Of a stretch of 64,000 bases of DNA, positions 20,862 through 29,059 are shown in pieces. Below the pieces are notes generated by a model. The model had not been told where the DNA came from. It was given only the letters and a program-made list of their open reading frames with translations, and made no database searches. The stretch covers positions 310,001 to 374,000 of the forward strand of contig NZ_VLNY01000002.1 of the NCBI RefSeq assembly GCF_008297975.1. Reading direction: 5' to 3'. Source of the DNA: Antrihabitans cavernicola (GTDB taxonomy: Bacteria > Actinomycetota > Actinomycetes > Mycobacteriales > Mycobacteriaceae). The position numbers were made by a program, and so were the translations under genes. The first letter of the stretch is position 1. Every line of letters begins with the position of its first letter.

Positions 20862-22373
20862 TCAGAACGGCGGTGGTTCATCGAGGTCGGTGCGCGGTGG
20901 GTCTGGTAGTCGGGCTTTGATTTCGGGTGGGATGTGGGTGCTGAGTAGGTAGCGGAGGTCTTCTTCGATCCAGGATTTACTGTGGGGTCCGAAGTAGCGG
21001 TCGAGCACGTCCGGGCTGGTGCATGACGGGAGTTCGGCCGGAATGTCGGGTTCGTGCACCGGCTCCGGGGCTGGTGGGATCGGGTCCGGGATGTTGTCCG
21101 GGAACAAGTATCCGGCACCGGCGGGGGTCGTGATGATTTTCTGGCCTGATGGTGAGGTCCATTGCAGGCGGCCGCGTCCGATCTGACGCACGCGCCACCC
21201 GTTGCGGCCGTTGTCACCATCGGTTTTGAGGCGGTGATGGCGCCGGCACAAGCACGCGGTGTTCTCGCGTTCGGTGAGTCCACCCTCGTCGGGGTTGTCA
21301 GGGCAGAACGGGCAGGTGTGGTCGATATCGCACAACGCGGCGGGGACGATGCAGCCAGGGAATCGGCAATGACCATCGCGGGCGCGGATCCAACGGGCCA
21401 ACGCGACCGAGGGTGCGTACGTACGCCGCTGGGTATCGGTCTCGGGGTCGGTGATCTCGACTGCGGCATCCGCGGCGGCAAGCAGGACTTCCCAGCGTCC
21501 GTCTTTCGCCAACTCGCGAACCAGGTCGGCGTCGACGGCGCCGCAGCCAGCGAGGAAGCCTGGATACTCGCGGAGTTTCAGCAAGGTATCGAGGGATACT
21601 CCGACCTGTATCAACGGTTTCCGCGGGGCCGCGATCGGGGTGTCGGAGACGGGGCAATCATCGCGCCCGCACGAGCAGGACAATTGGCCTGAACCATCAG
21701 CGAGGGCGACCAAGGCGTCGGCTCGGCGTTGGGCGAAGGTGCGTGGATCGTAGGCGCACACCGACATCGACATTTCGCGTAGCCGCATCGCCAGCGTTTG
21801 CGCACCAATCGCAGGTAGGAGGCCATCGACGTCGGCGACACCGTCCCCGAGGTGCTTGATCCGCACGTCCCGATCGGCGACTCGGTGTTCGCGGCGTTTC
21901 TTCTCCCCGTGCGGATCACGGGCGGCGATCCACCGGCGGGCGTTGTGGCGTAGTCGGGTCGGGTTCATCCCCATCGCCGCGTCGACCAGGCGTTGTTCGA
22001 TCTCCGCGATGACGGCCGGGTCGACGTTGATCACGGCGTTGACTATGACCCGAACGTGCGGGAGATCGATGTCACCGATCGCGAACGCGGCCCTGGTGAT
22101 CGGGAGTTCGTGATCGAGAGCCAATCCGATATCGATGAGTCCGGACACCGCTGCTTCGGTCATCCGTAACGCGGTGGCGGCTTCGGTGGTCGCGAACTCC
22201 CCGGCGCGGGCCGGGTTGACCCCGACCGCGGCGTCGTTGCGGCAGTGCTGACGAAACAGCTCCGTCAACGAGAAGATTTCCTCGGCGTGTGCGACCGCGC
22301 TCGCTCGGTGCTGCAGACGCAGACGATCGATGACCCCGTGTCGGGTCTCGATGGCTTCGCCTATGTCGAACAT
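20862..22373 (-). CDS. DUF222 / HNH endonuclease-domain protein (13E12-like)
   Basis: Protein of 503 residues: an N-terminal helical DUF222 domain (about 20-300) and a C-terminal HNH domain with Cys pairs CRFPGC and CLCRRHH around the catalytic DIDHTCPF. This family is repeated many times in Rhodococcus and mycobacterial genomes (the 13E12 repeat family) and is thought to be mobile or phage-related; its target is unknown. ATG 22373 (MFDIGEAIE) is chosen; an in-frame start 12 codons upstream exists. It sits in a patch without mycobacterial synteny and is followed by a gene remnant, which suggests insertion. Confidence 0.88.
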   Translation of the reverse strand: MFDIGEAIETRHGVIDRLRLQHRASAVAHAEEIFSLTELFRQHCRNDAAVGVNPARAGEFATTEAATALRMTEAAVSGLIDIGLALDHELPITRAAFAIGDIDLPHVRVIVNAVINVDPAVIAEIEQRLVDAAMGMNPTRLRHNARRWIAARDPHGEKKRREHRVADRDVRIKHLGDGVADVDGLLPAIGAQTLAMRLREMSMSVCAYDPRTFAQRRADALVALADGSGQLSCSCGRDDCPVSDTPIAAPRKPLIQVGVSLDTLLKLREYPGFLAGCGAVDADLVRELAKDGRWEVLLAAADAAVEITDPETDTQRRTYAPSVALARWIRARDGHCRFPGCIVPAALCDIDHTCPFCPDNPDEGGLTERENTACLCRRHHRLKTDGDNGRNGWRVRQIGRGRLQWTSPSGQKIITTPAGAGYLFPDNIPDPIPPAPEPVHEPDIPAELPSCTSPDVLDRYFGPHSKSWIEEDLRYLLSTHIPPEIKARLPDPPRTDLDEPPPF

Positions 22374-22435
22374 GTGTTCTAGTCTACTCGCATATCGGCT
22401 GCCGTGCAACGACTTTCGAGCAGAAGTCGACCCCT

Positions 22436-22492
22436 CGAAACTATGGTTATGCAGGCGTCCACTCGACCGATGCTTGCGTAACCATCAACTCG
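22436..22492. repeat. 57-bp imperfect palindromic repeat, copy A
   Basis: Read on the minus strand it runs GAGTTGATGGTTACGCAAGC ... CATAACC and aligns without gaps to two other 57-bp copies at 41249 and 42212. It covers the ybaK stop codon and lies between ybaK and the 5' side of the DUF222/HNH gene. This is the most divergent copy; its distal arm has decayed. Confidence 0.6.
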
Positions 22493-22973
22493 TGCGAGCA
22501 GCAATGTGCGCGACGACAGCACTCGTCAATTGAATCAAATCGGCCGACGCCAACTCGATCTCCATGCCACGCTTTCCCGCACTGCAGAAAATCTGCTCGT
22601 GCGTCAGCACCGAACTGTCGATCACCGTCGCCAGCTGCTTCTTCTGCCCCAGTGGCGAAATTCCGCCGAGAACGTAGCCGGTGGATCGTTGTGCCTTCGC
22701 AGGATCGGCCATCGTCGCCCTGGACGCTCCGAGTGCGCTCGCTGCAGCTTTGAGCGACAACGTGCAGTTCACGGGGGCTATCGCGACCGCCAGCTTGCCG
22801 TCGGACAGCTCGACGATCAACGTCTTGAACACCGATTCGGGCCGCACGCCGAGAGCCTCCGCCGCTTCCAGCCCATACGACGACGAACCGGGGTCGTGGC
22901 GATACTGATGCACCGTGTGCGGCACCTTCGCGCTCACCAACACCCGCACGGCCTGCGTCGCGCCTGCTCCCAT
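22485..22973 (-). CDS. ybaK: YbaK-type Cys-tRNA(Pro) deacylase
   Basis: Aminoacyl-tRNA editing protein of 162 residues that hydrolyses Cys-tRNA(Pro) and related mischarged tRNAs. The YbaK/ProX fold shows the substrate Lys region ESVFKTLIVEL, GYVLGGISPLGQKK and the final FCSAGKRGMEIELASADL. Full length, intact. The M. tuberculosis counterpart lies in the same place next to sigH. Its stop codon falls inside a 57-bp palindromic repeat, which may serve as its terminator. Confidence 0.93.
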   Translation of the reverse strand: MGAGATQAVRVLVSAKVPHTVHQYRHDPGSSSYGLEAAEALGVRPESVFKTLIVELSDGKLAVAIAPVNCTLSLKAAASALGASRATMADPAKAQRSTGYVLGGISPLGQKKQLATVIDSSVLTHEQIFCSAGKRGMEIELASADLIQLTSAVVAHIAARTS

Positions 22974-22989
22974 GCGGTCGACTCTAGGG

Positions 22990-23274
22990 TCAACAGTCCG
23001 CCGTGAGGGTGATGGTGTCGGAGGTGTCCGCCCCAGCGGTCGCGGACGGCGTTTGGTCGGTTACCGGACAGTCGCTGGCATTCGCCGTGCGGACGCCATT
23101 GGGATAGGTCACCACGATGTTGGTGAATTGTGCTGCGGCCAAAGCATTTTGGGCGTCGCTGACGCTCATGCCGATGACATTCGGCGTCATCGTCGCGCTC
23201 GCCGTGCCAACGCCGAGTGCGACGGCTGCTGCCGCGGCAGCGAGCGCAACCGTGATCGATCGTCTTGCGAACAT
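22990..23274 (-). CDS. Secreted small PASTA-domain protein
   Basis: 94-residue protein with a typical signal peptide (MFARRSITVALAAAAAAVAL, cleavage after TASA) and one PASTA-like module (TPNVIGMSVSDAQNALAAA ... TPSATAGADT). Single PASTA proteins of this kind are common in Rhodococcus and may bind muropeptides or peptidoglycan, but no ligand is shown. A clear AAGGAG lies seven bases before the ATG. It is divergent from sigH and ends 16 bases before the ybaK start, so they may share a transcript. Confidence 0.85.
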   Translation of the reverse strand: MFARRSITVALAAAAAAVALGVGTASATMTPNVIGMSVSDAQNALAAAQFTNIVVTYPNGVRTANASDCPVTDQTPSATAGADTSDTITLTADC

Positions 23275-23371
23275 GTGAATTCTCCTTGCCCCGATGTTGC
23301 TTGTGACGCTGCTCTCGGAGCGGAAGAATTTCCGCAGAACTCCCTGTGGATCTGCTGACAAATTGCGCGGT

Positions 23372-23398
23372 GGGAACACGAAACAGGCCATGCGTGTT
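23372..23398 (+). promoter_or_regulatory. SigH/SigR-type promoter upstream of sigH
   Basis: GGGAAC (23372-23377) and GTT (23396-23398) separated by 18 bases match the GGGAAY-N16-18-GTT consensus of actinobacterial SigH/SigR promoters. Its place upstream of sigH fits the known autoregulation of this regulon. Confidence 0.6.
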
Positions 23399-23512
23399 GA
23401 AGGGTGCAGAACAATCCGAAGTGAAGGGAGTTCGTCCGTGCCGGTGCTGTGCCAAGAGCGACCTATTGCCATGGCGGTAGATTCGATGTCTACGGCTAGG
23501 GAAGGGACACGC

Positions 23513-24151
23513 GTGCGCGGCGACGAAGGCCCGGCAATCGAGCGACCGGATACCGAAAACGAGCTGGCGGAACGGTTCGAGCGCGATGCGCTCCCGTTGC
23601 TCGACCAGCTCTACGGCGCTGCCCTGCGCATGACGCGGAATCCTGCCGACGCAGAAGATTTGGTGCAGGAGACCTACGTCAAGGCGTTCACCGCCTTCCG
23701 GTCCTTCAAAGAGGGCACCAACCTGCGCGCCTGGCTGTACCGGATTCTGACCAACACCTACATCAACTCGTACCGCAAGAAGCAGCGTCAGCCTGCGCAG
23801 TACCCCACGGACGAGATCACCGATTGGCAGCTTGCCGCCAGCGCCGAGCACACGTCGCAGGGGTTGCGGTCCGCCGAGGTGGAGGCGCTGGACGCACTGC
23901 CGGACGACGACATCAAGGCGGCGCTGCAGGAATTGCCCGAAGAGTTTCGGATGGCGGTCTATTACGCCGACGTCGAGGGATTTCCCTACAAAGAGATCGC
24001 GGAGATCATGGGAACTCCCATCGGCACCGTGATGTCCCGGCTGCACCGCGGCCGCAAACAGCTGCGCGGCATGCTCGCCGAGGTGGCACGTGAACGAGGA
24101 TTCAACAGGAACGGCGCCGTGGACGCTGCGGAGCAGGAGGTTTCGCCGTGA
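23513..24151 (+). CDS. sigH: ECF sigma factor SigH (SigR group)
   Basis: Oxidative and heat stress sigma factor that drives thioredoxin and chaperone genes. About 212 residues from GTG 23513, which has a GGAAGGGA ribosome site; longer starts at 23486 and 23471 are also in frame. Region 2 ([31 protein letters not shown]), linker and region 4 ([27 protein letters not shown]) are complete. Its stop overlaps the start of the anti-sigma gene. The N-terminal extension seen in longer SigR isoforms could be produced from the upstream starts. Confidence 0.93.
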   Translation: MRGDEGPAIERPDTENELAERFERDALPLLDQLYGAALRMTRNPADAEDLVQETYVKAFTAFRSFKEGTNLRAWLYRILTNTYINSYRKKQRQPAQYPTDEITDWQLAASAEHTSQGLRSAEVEALDALPDDDIKAALQELPEEFRMAVYYADVEGFPYKEIAEIMGTPIGTVMSRLHRGRKQLRGMLAEVARERGFNRNGAVDAAEQEVSP

Positions 24152-24429
24152 GTACCCAGGATGAGGAATTCGAGCTGGATTGTTCGGCCGTGATCGCCGA
24201 TGTCTGGCTGGTTCTGGACAACGAGTGCGACCAGGCGAGCCGTGCGCGCCTCCAGAAACACCTGGACAGCTGCGGGTCGTGCTTGGCGGCCTACGGCATC
24301 GAGGAGCAGATCAAGGGGCTGCTGAGCCGCAAGTGCGGTGGGGAGCGCGCTCCGGAGTCGCTGCGTCAGCGACTCTCGATCGAGATCCGTCGCACCGTCG
24401 TGGTGGAGCGCACCGACATGGAGAACTGA
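24148..24429 (+). CDS. rshA: Zinc-binding redox anti-sigma factor RshA/RsrA
   Basis: 93-residue anti-sigma factor that holds SigH until thiol oxidation releases it. The ZAS motif HLDSCGSC (H-x3-C-x2-C) is intact and further Cys at positions near 12 and 32 supply the redox switch. The GTG start overlaps the sigH stop by GTGA, ensuring near-equal synthesis. A perfect palindrome follows as terminator. Confidence 0.93.
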   Translation: MSTQDEEFELDCSAVIADVWLVLDNECDQASRARLQKHLDSCGSCLAAYGIEEQIKGLLSRKCGGERAPESLRQRLSIEIRRTVVVERTDMEN

Positions 24430-24447
24430 CCGACCCTTCGAACGCAC

Positions 24448-24479
24448 ACAGCCGCACATTCGATCGAATGTGCGGCTGT
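24448..24479. terminator. 32-bp perfect palindrome between rshA and bL37
   Basis: Bases 24448-24463 and 24464-24479 are exact reverse complements with no loop (ACAGCCGCACATTCGA and its complement). It lies between two convergent genes and can act as a bidirectional terminator. Confidence 0.7.
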
Positions 24480-24498
24480 TGTGTATATCCGGCTTGCG

Positions 24499-24573
24499 TC
24501 AGCTGTTCGGACGCTTGCCGTGGTTCGCTTTGTTCTTCTTACGGTCACGCTTCTTGCGGCCTCGCTTACCCAT
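24499..24573 (-). CDS. Ribosomal protein bL37 (24 residues)
   Basis: A 24-codon gene encoding a Lys/Arg-rich peptide, MGKRGRKKRDRKKNKANHG and five more residues. It matches the actinobacterial 50S protein bL37 found in mycobacterial ribosome structures, which I recall being encoded beside sigH-rshA. A strong GGGAGG sits seven bases before the ATG, supporting real translation. It converges with rshA and is divergent from the biotinyl protein gene. Often missed because of its length. Confidence 0.75.
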   Translation of the reverse strand: MGKRGRKKRDRKKNKANHGKRPNS

Positions 24574-24669
24574 CAGTAAGCCTCCCTTCTGGTTGTCGGC
24601 CATTCTTCCACGTGTGGTTGGCTGTAACTGCATTGACTGGTGTGTGCAGCGACGACGAATGAGGTGCTC

Positions 24670-24885
24670 ATGGCAGAAGACGTCCGCGCAGAGATGGTGT
24701 CGACCGTGTTCCAGGTCGTCGTGACCGAAGGTGCCAGCGTCGTATCCGGTGACACTCTGGTCATTCTCGAATCGATGAAAATGGAGATCCCCGTACTGGC
24801 CGAAGTCGACGGGACGGTCACATCGATCGGTGTGAAGGTCGGCGACGTCATCAAGCAGGGCGACTTGATCGCGGTCATCTCCTGA
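24670..24885 (+). CDS. Biotin/lipoyl-attachment protein (TB7.3-like)
   Basis: 71-residue free-standing biotin carrier domain like M. tuberculosis TB7.3 (Rv3221c). The biotinylated Lys is in the ESMKMEIPV motif and the protein folds as a single beta-barrel domain. It presumably serves an acyl-CoA carboxylase complex, but no carboxylase gene lies in the window. Start at ATG 24670 with GAGG upstream. It is followed after 13 bases by pdtaS. Confidence 0.9.
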   Translation: MAEDVRAEMVSTVFQVVVTEGASVVSGDTLVILESMKMEIPVLAEVDGTVTSIGVKVGDVIKQGDLIAVIS

Positions 24886-24898
24886 TCCGAGATCCCGA

Positions 24899-26395
24899 AT
24901 GTCGACGCTGAGCGAGCTTCTCGCCGAGTACACCGATCTGCCCGGCGCTGCCGTCGATCACCTGCAACGCGTGGTGGGGGATTGGCAGCTGCTCGCCGAT
25001 CTGTCGTTCGCGGACCTGCTGCTGTGGGTGGGATCCGGTCCGGTGGAAGCCGGTGCGCCTGTGGTCTGTGTGGCGCAATGCCGCCCGACCACAGCACCCA
25101 CCGTCATCGTCGAAGACGCCGTCGAGACACTGGCGTCGAGCACGGAGCATCCGGAGGTTGTCCAGGCGTTGCTCGACGGTCGGATCGTCCGCAGCGAGGT
25201 CGGCGCCTCCGGTGTGGAAGCTCCGACGTTGCGCGAGGCGATCCCGGTGCTGTCCGGGGGGCATGTGATCGCAGTGCTCAGCCGCGATACCGACCTGGCG
25301 CGGACCCGGATGCGCAGCACGTTGGAACTGGCCTATCTCGAATGCGCCGACGACCTCTGCCTGATGATCAACGACGGCACGTTCCCCACGCCGGAGGATC
25401 GCGCCGCGACGCATTCCAGCCCGCGCGCAGGTGACGGATTCATTCGGCTCGACACCGCAGGCAAGGTGGTCTACGCCAGCCCCAACGCTCAATCCGCCTA
25501 TCACAGAATGGGTTTGACGAGCGACCTGTCCGGTCACGAGCTCGCCGAAACCACTCGATCGTTGGTGACGGACCCCTTCGATGCGCAGGAGGTCGTCGCC
25601 GATATCGCCGCTGCGCTCGCGGGTAAGACCGGCAGGCGAATGGAGGTGGACGCGCATGGCGCGACGGTGCTGTTGCGCACTCTCGTGCTGCGTCCCCGCG
25701 GTGAATTGGCGGGTGCGGCTGTGTTGGTCCGCGACGTCACCGAGGTGAAACGGCGCGATCGCGCGTTGCTCAGCAAGGACGCCACCATCCGCGAGATCCA
25801 CCACCGGGTGAAGAACAATCTGCAGACCGTTGCCGCGCTGCTGCGCCTGCAGGCGCGTCGCACCGAGAACGACGAGGCGCGTGTCGCGCTCACCGAATCG
25901 GTGCGTCGAGTGACCTCCATTGCCGTTGTGCACGAGATGCTTTCGATGTCCGTAGACGAGGAAATCGATCTCGACGACGTAGTGGATCGGCTGGTCCCCG
26001 TGATGGCGGACATCGCGTCGGTCAACACCCGCGTCGGTGTACGACGCGAGGGCAGCCTGGGCGTCTTCTCCGGCGAACGTGCGACTCCCTTGGTGATGGT
26101 GCTCACAGAACTGGTGCAGAACGCGATAGAGCATGCCTTCGATCCGGGAGCCACGGGCACGGTGACACTGCGCGCCGAACGCTCGGCGCGATGGCTGGAC
26201 GTGGTGGTGCACGACGACGGTCGCGGCCTGCCTGCTGGGTTCAGTGTCGAGAAGTCCGATCGGCTCGGTTTGCAGATCGTGCGCACGCTCGTGGGGACGG
26301 AGTTGAACGGAACGATCGCACTGCGGCCCGGTAGCCACGGCGGCACTGACGCGGTGTTGCGGGTTCCCCTCGGGAGGCGAAGCGGCCGGAACTGA
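24899..26395 (+). CDS. pdtaS: Cytosolic sensor histidine kinase PdtaS
   Basis: 498-residue soluble kinase with an N-terminal GAF-like domain, a PAS domain in the middle (FIRLDTAGKVVYASPNAQSAY) and a HisKA_2 / HATPase_c pair. The phospho-His is in REIHHRVKNNLQTVAALL and the ATP site shows ELVQNAIEHAF, DDGRGLP and LGLQIVRTL. In mycobacteria PdtaS phosphorylates PdtaR, an ANTAR RNA-binding antiterminator involved in redox, nitric-oxide and copper responses; PdtaR is encoded elsewhere. No membrane helix is seen. Confidence 0.93.
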   Translation: MSTLSELLAEYTDLPGAAVDHLQRVVGDWQLLADLSFADLLLWVGSGPVEAGAPVVCVAQCRPTTAPTVIVEDAVETLASSTEHPEVVQALLDGRIVRSEVGASGVEAPTLREAIPVLSGGHVIAVLSRDTDLARTRMRSTLELAYLECADDLCLMINDGTFPTPEDRAATHSSPRAGDGFIRLDTAGKVVYASPNAQSAYHRMGLTSDLSGHELAETTRSLVTDPFDAQEVVADIAAALAGKTGRRMEVDAHGATVLLRTLVLRPRGELAGAAVLVRDVTEVKRRDRALLSKDATIREIHHRVKNNLQTVAALLRLQARRTENDEARVALTESVRRVTSIAVVHEMLSMSVDEEIDLDDVVDRLVPVMADIASVNTRVGVRREGSLGVFSGERATPLVMVLTELVQNAIEHAFDPGATGTVTLRAERSARWLDVVVHDDGRGLPAGFSVEKSDRLGLQIVRTLVGTELNGTIALRPGSHGGTDAVLRVPLGRRSGRN

Positions 26396-26481
26396 CCGGC
26401 GGGTGCGTTGCTAGCAATTAACCGGAATCGCGGTGCCTTATAGCGCTGGGACCTGCACCGACTCGGGTAATATCGCGGAGA

Positions 26482-27036
26482 ATGAGGGATGGGCAGCGAG
26501 CGCCGGACTTTCGACTTCGAGACCACACCGGCCACATGCGCACACTGTACGAATTTCTTTCCGACGGACCGGTGGTGTTGTTCTTCTACCCGATTGCGTC
26601 GTCGCCGATCTGTACCGCGCAGGCATGCCACTTTCGCGATCTCGGCAACGAGTTCGCTGCCGTCGGAGCTCAGCGAATCGGCATCAGCACCGACAACGTC
26701 GATCGGCAAGCGCATTTCGCCAAGCAGCGATCATTCGATTTTCCGTTGCTGAGCGACGACGGCGGTCGGGTGGCCGAACAGTTCGGTGTCAAACGTGGGG
26801 TACTGAGCAAGCTTTCGCGAAGTTTCGGCGACGACGGGCGGACTCGCCACGGGCAACACGTCCGACACCGTGAGCGTCGGTCCGGGCGCTTCATCGGGAA
26901 GTTCCTGCCGGTCCGGCGAACTACGTTCGTCATCGATCGCGACGGCACCGTGCTGAAGGTCGTATCCAACGAGCTGCGCGCCAACACCCATGCGAATCAA
27001 GCATTGTGGTTCCTGCAGAACAGCGTCAGCCAGTAA
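26482..27036 (+). CDS. Peroxiredoxin, AhpC/TSA-BCP type
   Basis: 184-residue thiol peroxidase of the BCP/PrxQ group. Peroxidatic Cys lies in PIASSPICTAQAC (P-x3-S-x2-C form) with a second Cys five residues later, the PrxQ-type resolving position. An inserted basic loop (SFGDDGRTRHGQHVRHRERR) before the TTFVIDRDG strand is unlike short BCPs. It would reduce hydroperoxides using thioredoxin or mycoredoxin and fits the redox neighbourhood (SigH, WhiB1). ATG 26482 follows a 86-bp gap after pdtaS. Confidence 0.85.
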   Translation: MRDGQRAPDFRLRDHTGHMRTLYEFLSDGPVVLFFYPIASSPICTAQACHFRDLGNEFAAVGAQRIGISTDNVDRQAHFAKQRSFDFPLLSDDGGRVAEQFGVKRGVLSKLSRSFGDDGRTRHGQHVRHRERRSGRFIGKFLPVRRTTFVIDRDGTVLKVVSNELRANTHANQALWFLQNSVSQ

Positions 27037-27049
27037 GGCTGCCCGGGCC

Positions 27050-27081
27050 ATCAAAAAGACCCGGCACCAACAGGTGCCGGG
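27050..27081 (-). terminator. Intrinsic terminator of whiB1
   Basis: Nine-bp GC-rich stem (27060-27068 with 27073-27081) and four-base loop. On the minus strand it is followed by a run of T residues (complement of AAAAA at 27053-27057), making a textbook terminator for whiB1; it may also stop the converging peroxiredoxin transcript. Confidence 0.8.
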
Positions 27082-27099
27082 CCCGATCGTTCGGGTGCG

Positions 27100-27354
27100 T
27101 CAGACCGTGGTGCGAGCCCTGGTCCGCGCGTTGCGGCGCTTGAGTGCGCGGCGCTCGTCTTCGCTCATCGCGCCCCACACGCCGGCGTCCTGTCCGGACT
27201 TCAGTGCCCAGGACAAGCAATCTGCTGTGACGGGGCAGCGGTTGCAGACGAGTTTGGCATCGGCGATCTGCGCGAGAGCCGGGCCGCTGTTCCCCACGGG
27301 GAAAAACAGTTCGGGATCCTCGTCGCGACAGATTGCATTGTGGCGCCAGTCCAT
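27100..27354 (-). CDS. whiB1: Iron-sulfur transcription regulator WhiB1
   Basis: 84-residue Wbl protein that binds a nitric-oxide-sensitive [4Fe-4S] cluster and the housekeeping sigma factor SigA. Cluster ligands are C9, then LVCNRC and TADC. The beta-turn motif reads GVWGAMSEDER; most WhiB1 proteins have GVWGG. The basic C-terminal DNA contact is RRALKRRNARTRART. AAGGAG lies just before the ATG. It is probably essential, as in M. tuberculosis. A CRP-like site lies 85-100 bases upstream. Confidence 0.95.
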   Translation of the reverse strand: MDWRHNAICRDEDPELFFPVGNSGPALAQIADAKLVCNRCPVTADCLSWALKSGQDAGVWGAMSEDERRALKRRNARTRARTTV

Positions 27355-27439
27355 CCTCTGCTCCTTACCGGGTGCATGGAAGCACCGTTTCGTATTGGCT
27401 CGTTAACTTGTGCGTCTGAAATGTTTCTGCACGGTTGCT

Positions 27440-27455
27440 TGTGAATGCTTTCACG
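27440..27455. promoter_or_regulatory. CRP-like operator upstream of whiB1
   Basis: TGTGA-N6-TCACG (27440-27455) differs by one base from the CRP consensus TGTGA-N6-TCACA. In M. tuberculosis whiB1 is a direct CRP (Rv3676) target, so this site is functionally expected. The rest of 27355-27610 shows no gene. Confidence 0.6.
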
Positions 27456-27610
27456 AACACAGTAGATGTCAATAGGGTTCCCGCGCACCGTGGGGAAACT
27501 CACTCTGTTAGGCTTCCCTTCGGATCGCTGCGGTCCTTTCTACCCCGAGTCGGCCGGGTTCGCACGACAAATAGACTGATCGACCAGCTACGAGCGTGCG
27601 CGGACCTGCC

Positions 27611-28567
27611 TCAGGGTGCGGGCGGAGACACCACGTCGAGCGCTCGGGGGATCGAATGAAACTCCACGTCGTCGCGCTGGCCGATGAAGTCGCCGTCCAT
27701 CTGCAAACCGATCGGTGCCGATGATCTGATGCGTACGCTCGGTACGTCGTCGACGCGAAACAGCTTGCGCGCCTTGGGTTCAGCGCCTGCCCGGAGCAGC
27801 TGACCCGACACCCGCAAGGTGGTGAACAACGCGGTGGTCTGCATTGCGAAAACCCCCAGCCCGGTGTCGTAGCCGGTGTGCGGATTGGTGTGGACGGGAC
27901 GAGCGTTGAAGTAGGTCCACGGACTCGCGTTCGTGACGAACGAATAGTGAACATCTCGGACGGGTTCCTGCCCGGCGATTTCTACCGTAAGGGTGGGATC
28001 GGCGCCCTTGGTGCGGAAGAAAGTCCGCGTGGCGGTCGCGACGTAGCGCATCGGTGTCGCGGCGTATCCGTCGTTGCGACTGGAATCGATGGCCTCGCAC
28101 ACATCGGCGTCCCAACCCATGCCCGCGTTGAAGGTGAACCAACGCTTGTCCGCGTAGCCGAGCCCGATCGTGCGTGACGAGTGCGTCGACAGCAGGTCGA
28201 TCAGCTGGTTCGTCGCGTCGACGGGGTCCGGCGCGATGCCGAGAGATCGTGCGAACACGTTTGCCGATCCACCTGGGAGCACCGCGATGCGCGGTGTCCA
28301 TTCGGTGGGTGCCGGATCGGGCGACCCCAGCGTCGGTGCAGGAAGGAAGCCGTTGATGGCCTCGTTGACGGTGCCGTCGCCGCCGTGCACGACCACCAGA
28401 TCCATACCCTCGTCGGCGGCTTTGGCTGCCAGCTCGGCGGCATGGCCACGGTGCTCGGTGTGCGCCACGGTCAACTGCACGCGGCTCTCCAGCGCATGCG
28501 CAAGGAGGTCCCGAGCAGCGGGGGTGGTCGATGTGGCATTGGGATTGACGATCAGGAGCGCGCGCAC
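27611..28567 (-). CDS. Diacylglycerol/lipid kinase family protein
   Basis: 318-residue DAGK_cat protein. The nucleotide-binding start VRALLIVNPNATS and the GGDGTVNEAINGF motif are intact. Expected to phosphorylate a lipid (diacylglycerol or related) at the inner membrane face, in phosphatidic acid or mannolipid recycling. Start is the GTG at 28567 by family alignment; the frame is open well upstream but without conserved sequence. It is divergent from the small membrane protein gene. Confidence 0.88.
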   Translation of the reverse strand: MRALLIVNPNATSTTPAARDLLAHALESRVQLTVAHTEHRGHAAELAAKAADEGMDLVVVHGGDGTVNEAINGFLPAPTLGSPDPAPTEWTPRIAVLPGGSANVFARSLGIAPDPVDATNQLIDLLSTHSSRTIGLGYADKRWFTFNAGMGWDADVCEAIDSSRNDGYAATPMRYVATATRTFFRTKGADPTLTVEIAGQEPVRDVHYSFVTNASPWTYFNARPVHTNPHTGYDTGLGVFAMQTTALFTTLRVSGQLLRAGAEPKARKLFRVDDVPSVRIRSSAPIGLQMDGDFIGQRDDVEFHSIPRALDVVSPPAP

Positions 28568-28631
28568 GGGGCAGAGCCTACGGCCAGACGGCGGACTGAT
28601 CGCCTCGTGCGCCGACTTATAGGCTGTTGCC

Positions 28632-29051
28632 GTGCCGAAGCAATCCGCGAGCAGTGCCCCGCCCAAGCCGATCCGCTGGGCGGGAAGTCTGGTTGCACTC
28701 GAAGGTGCGGTTGCGTTCGTCGTCGCGGTGATCCTCGTCATCCGCGCATTACTCGGCCACGACCAGAGCCAGGCGAGCGGATACGGAACCGCAATCTGGT
28801 TCCTGATCCTCGGTGGCGCGGTGTCCGCAGGCGGAGTCGCGCTGCTCACCGGGCGCCGGTGGGGCAGGGCGATCGCAGTCGTCGCTCAGGTGTTGCTGCT
28901 CCCGGTTGCGTGGGCGTTGTTGACCGACTCCCATCGGCCCCTGCTGGGGATTCTGTTGGGCGTTGTCGTCGTCGCGTGCCTGGGACTGTTGTTCTCGCCG
29001 CCCGCATCCCAGTGGATGGCGCTGGAGTACGGCGACGTCGACGACGCCTAA
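28632..29051 (+). CDS. Small integral membrane protein (Rv3217c-like)
   Basis: 139-residue protein with four predicted membrane helices (LVALEGAVAFVVAVILVI, AIWFLILGGAVSAGGVALL, AIAVVAQVLLLPVAWALL, LLGILLGVVVVACLGLLF). A Pro-rich cytosolic N terminus precedes them and the end is acidic (EYGDVDDA). No catalytic or transport motif. The same small membrane protein follows the lipid kinase in mycobacteria. Function unknown. Confidence 0.8.
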   Translation: MPKQSASSAPPKPIRWAGSLVALEGAVAFVVAVILVIRALLGHDQSQASGYGTAIWFLILGGAVSAGGVALLTGRRWGRAIAVVAQVLLLPVAWALLTDSHRPLLGILLGVVVVACLGLLFSPPASQWMALEYGDVDDA

Positions 29052-29059
29052 CCGCTGAA

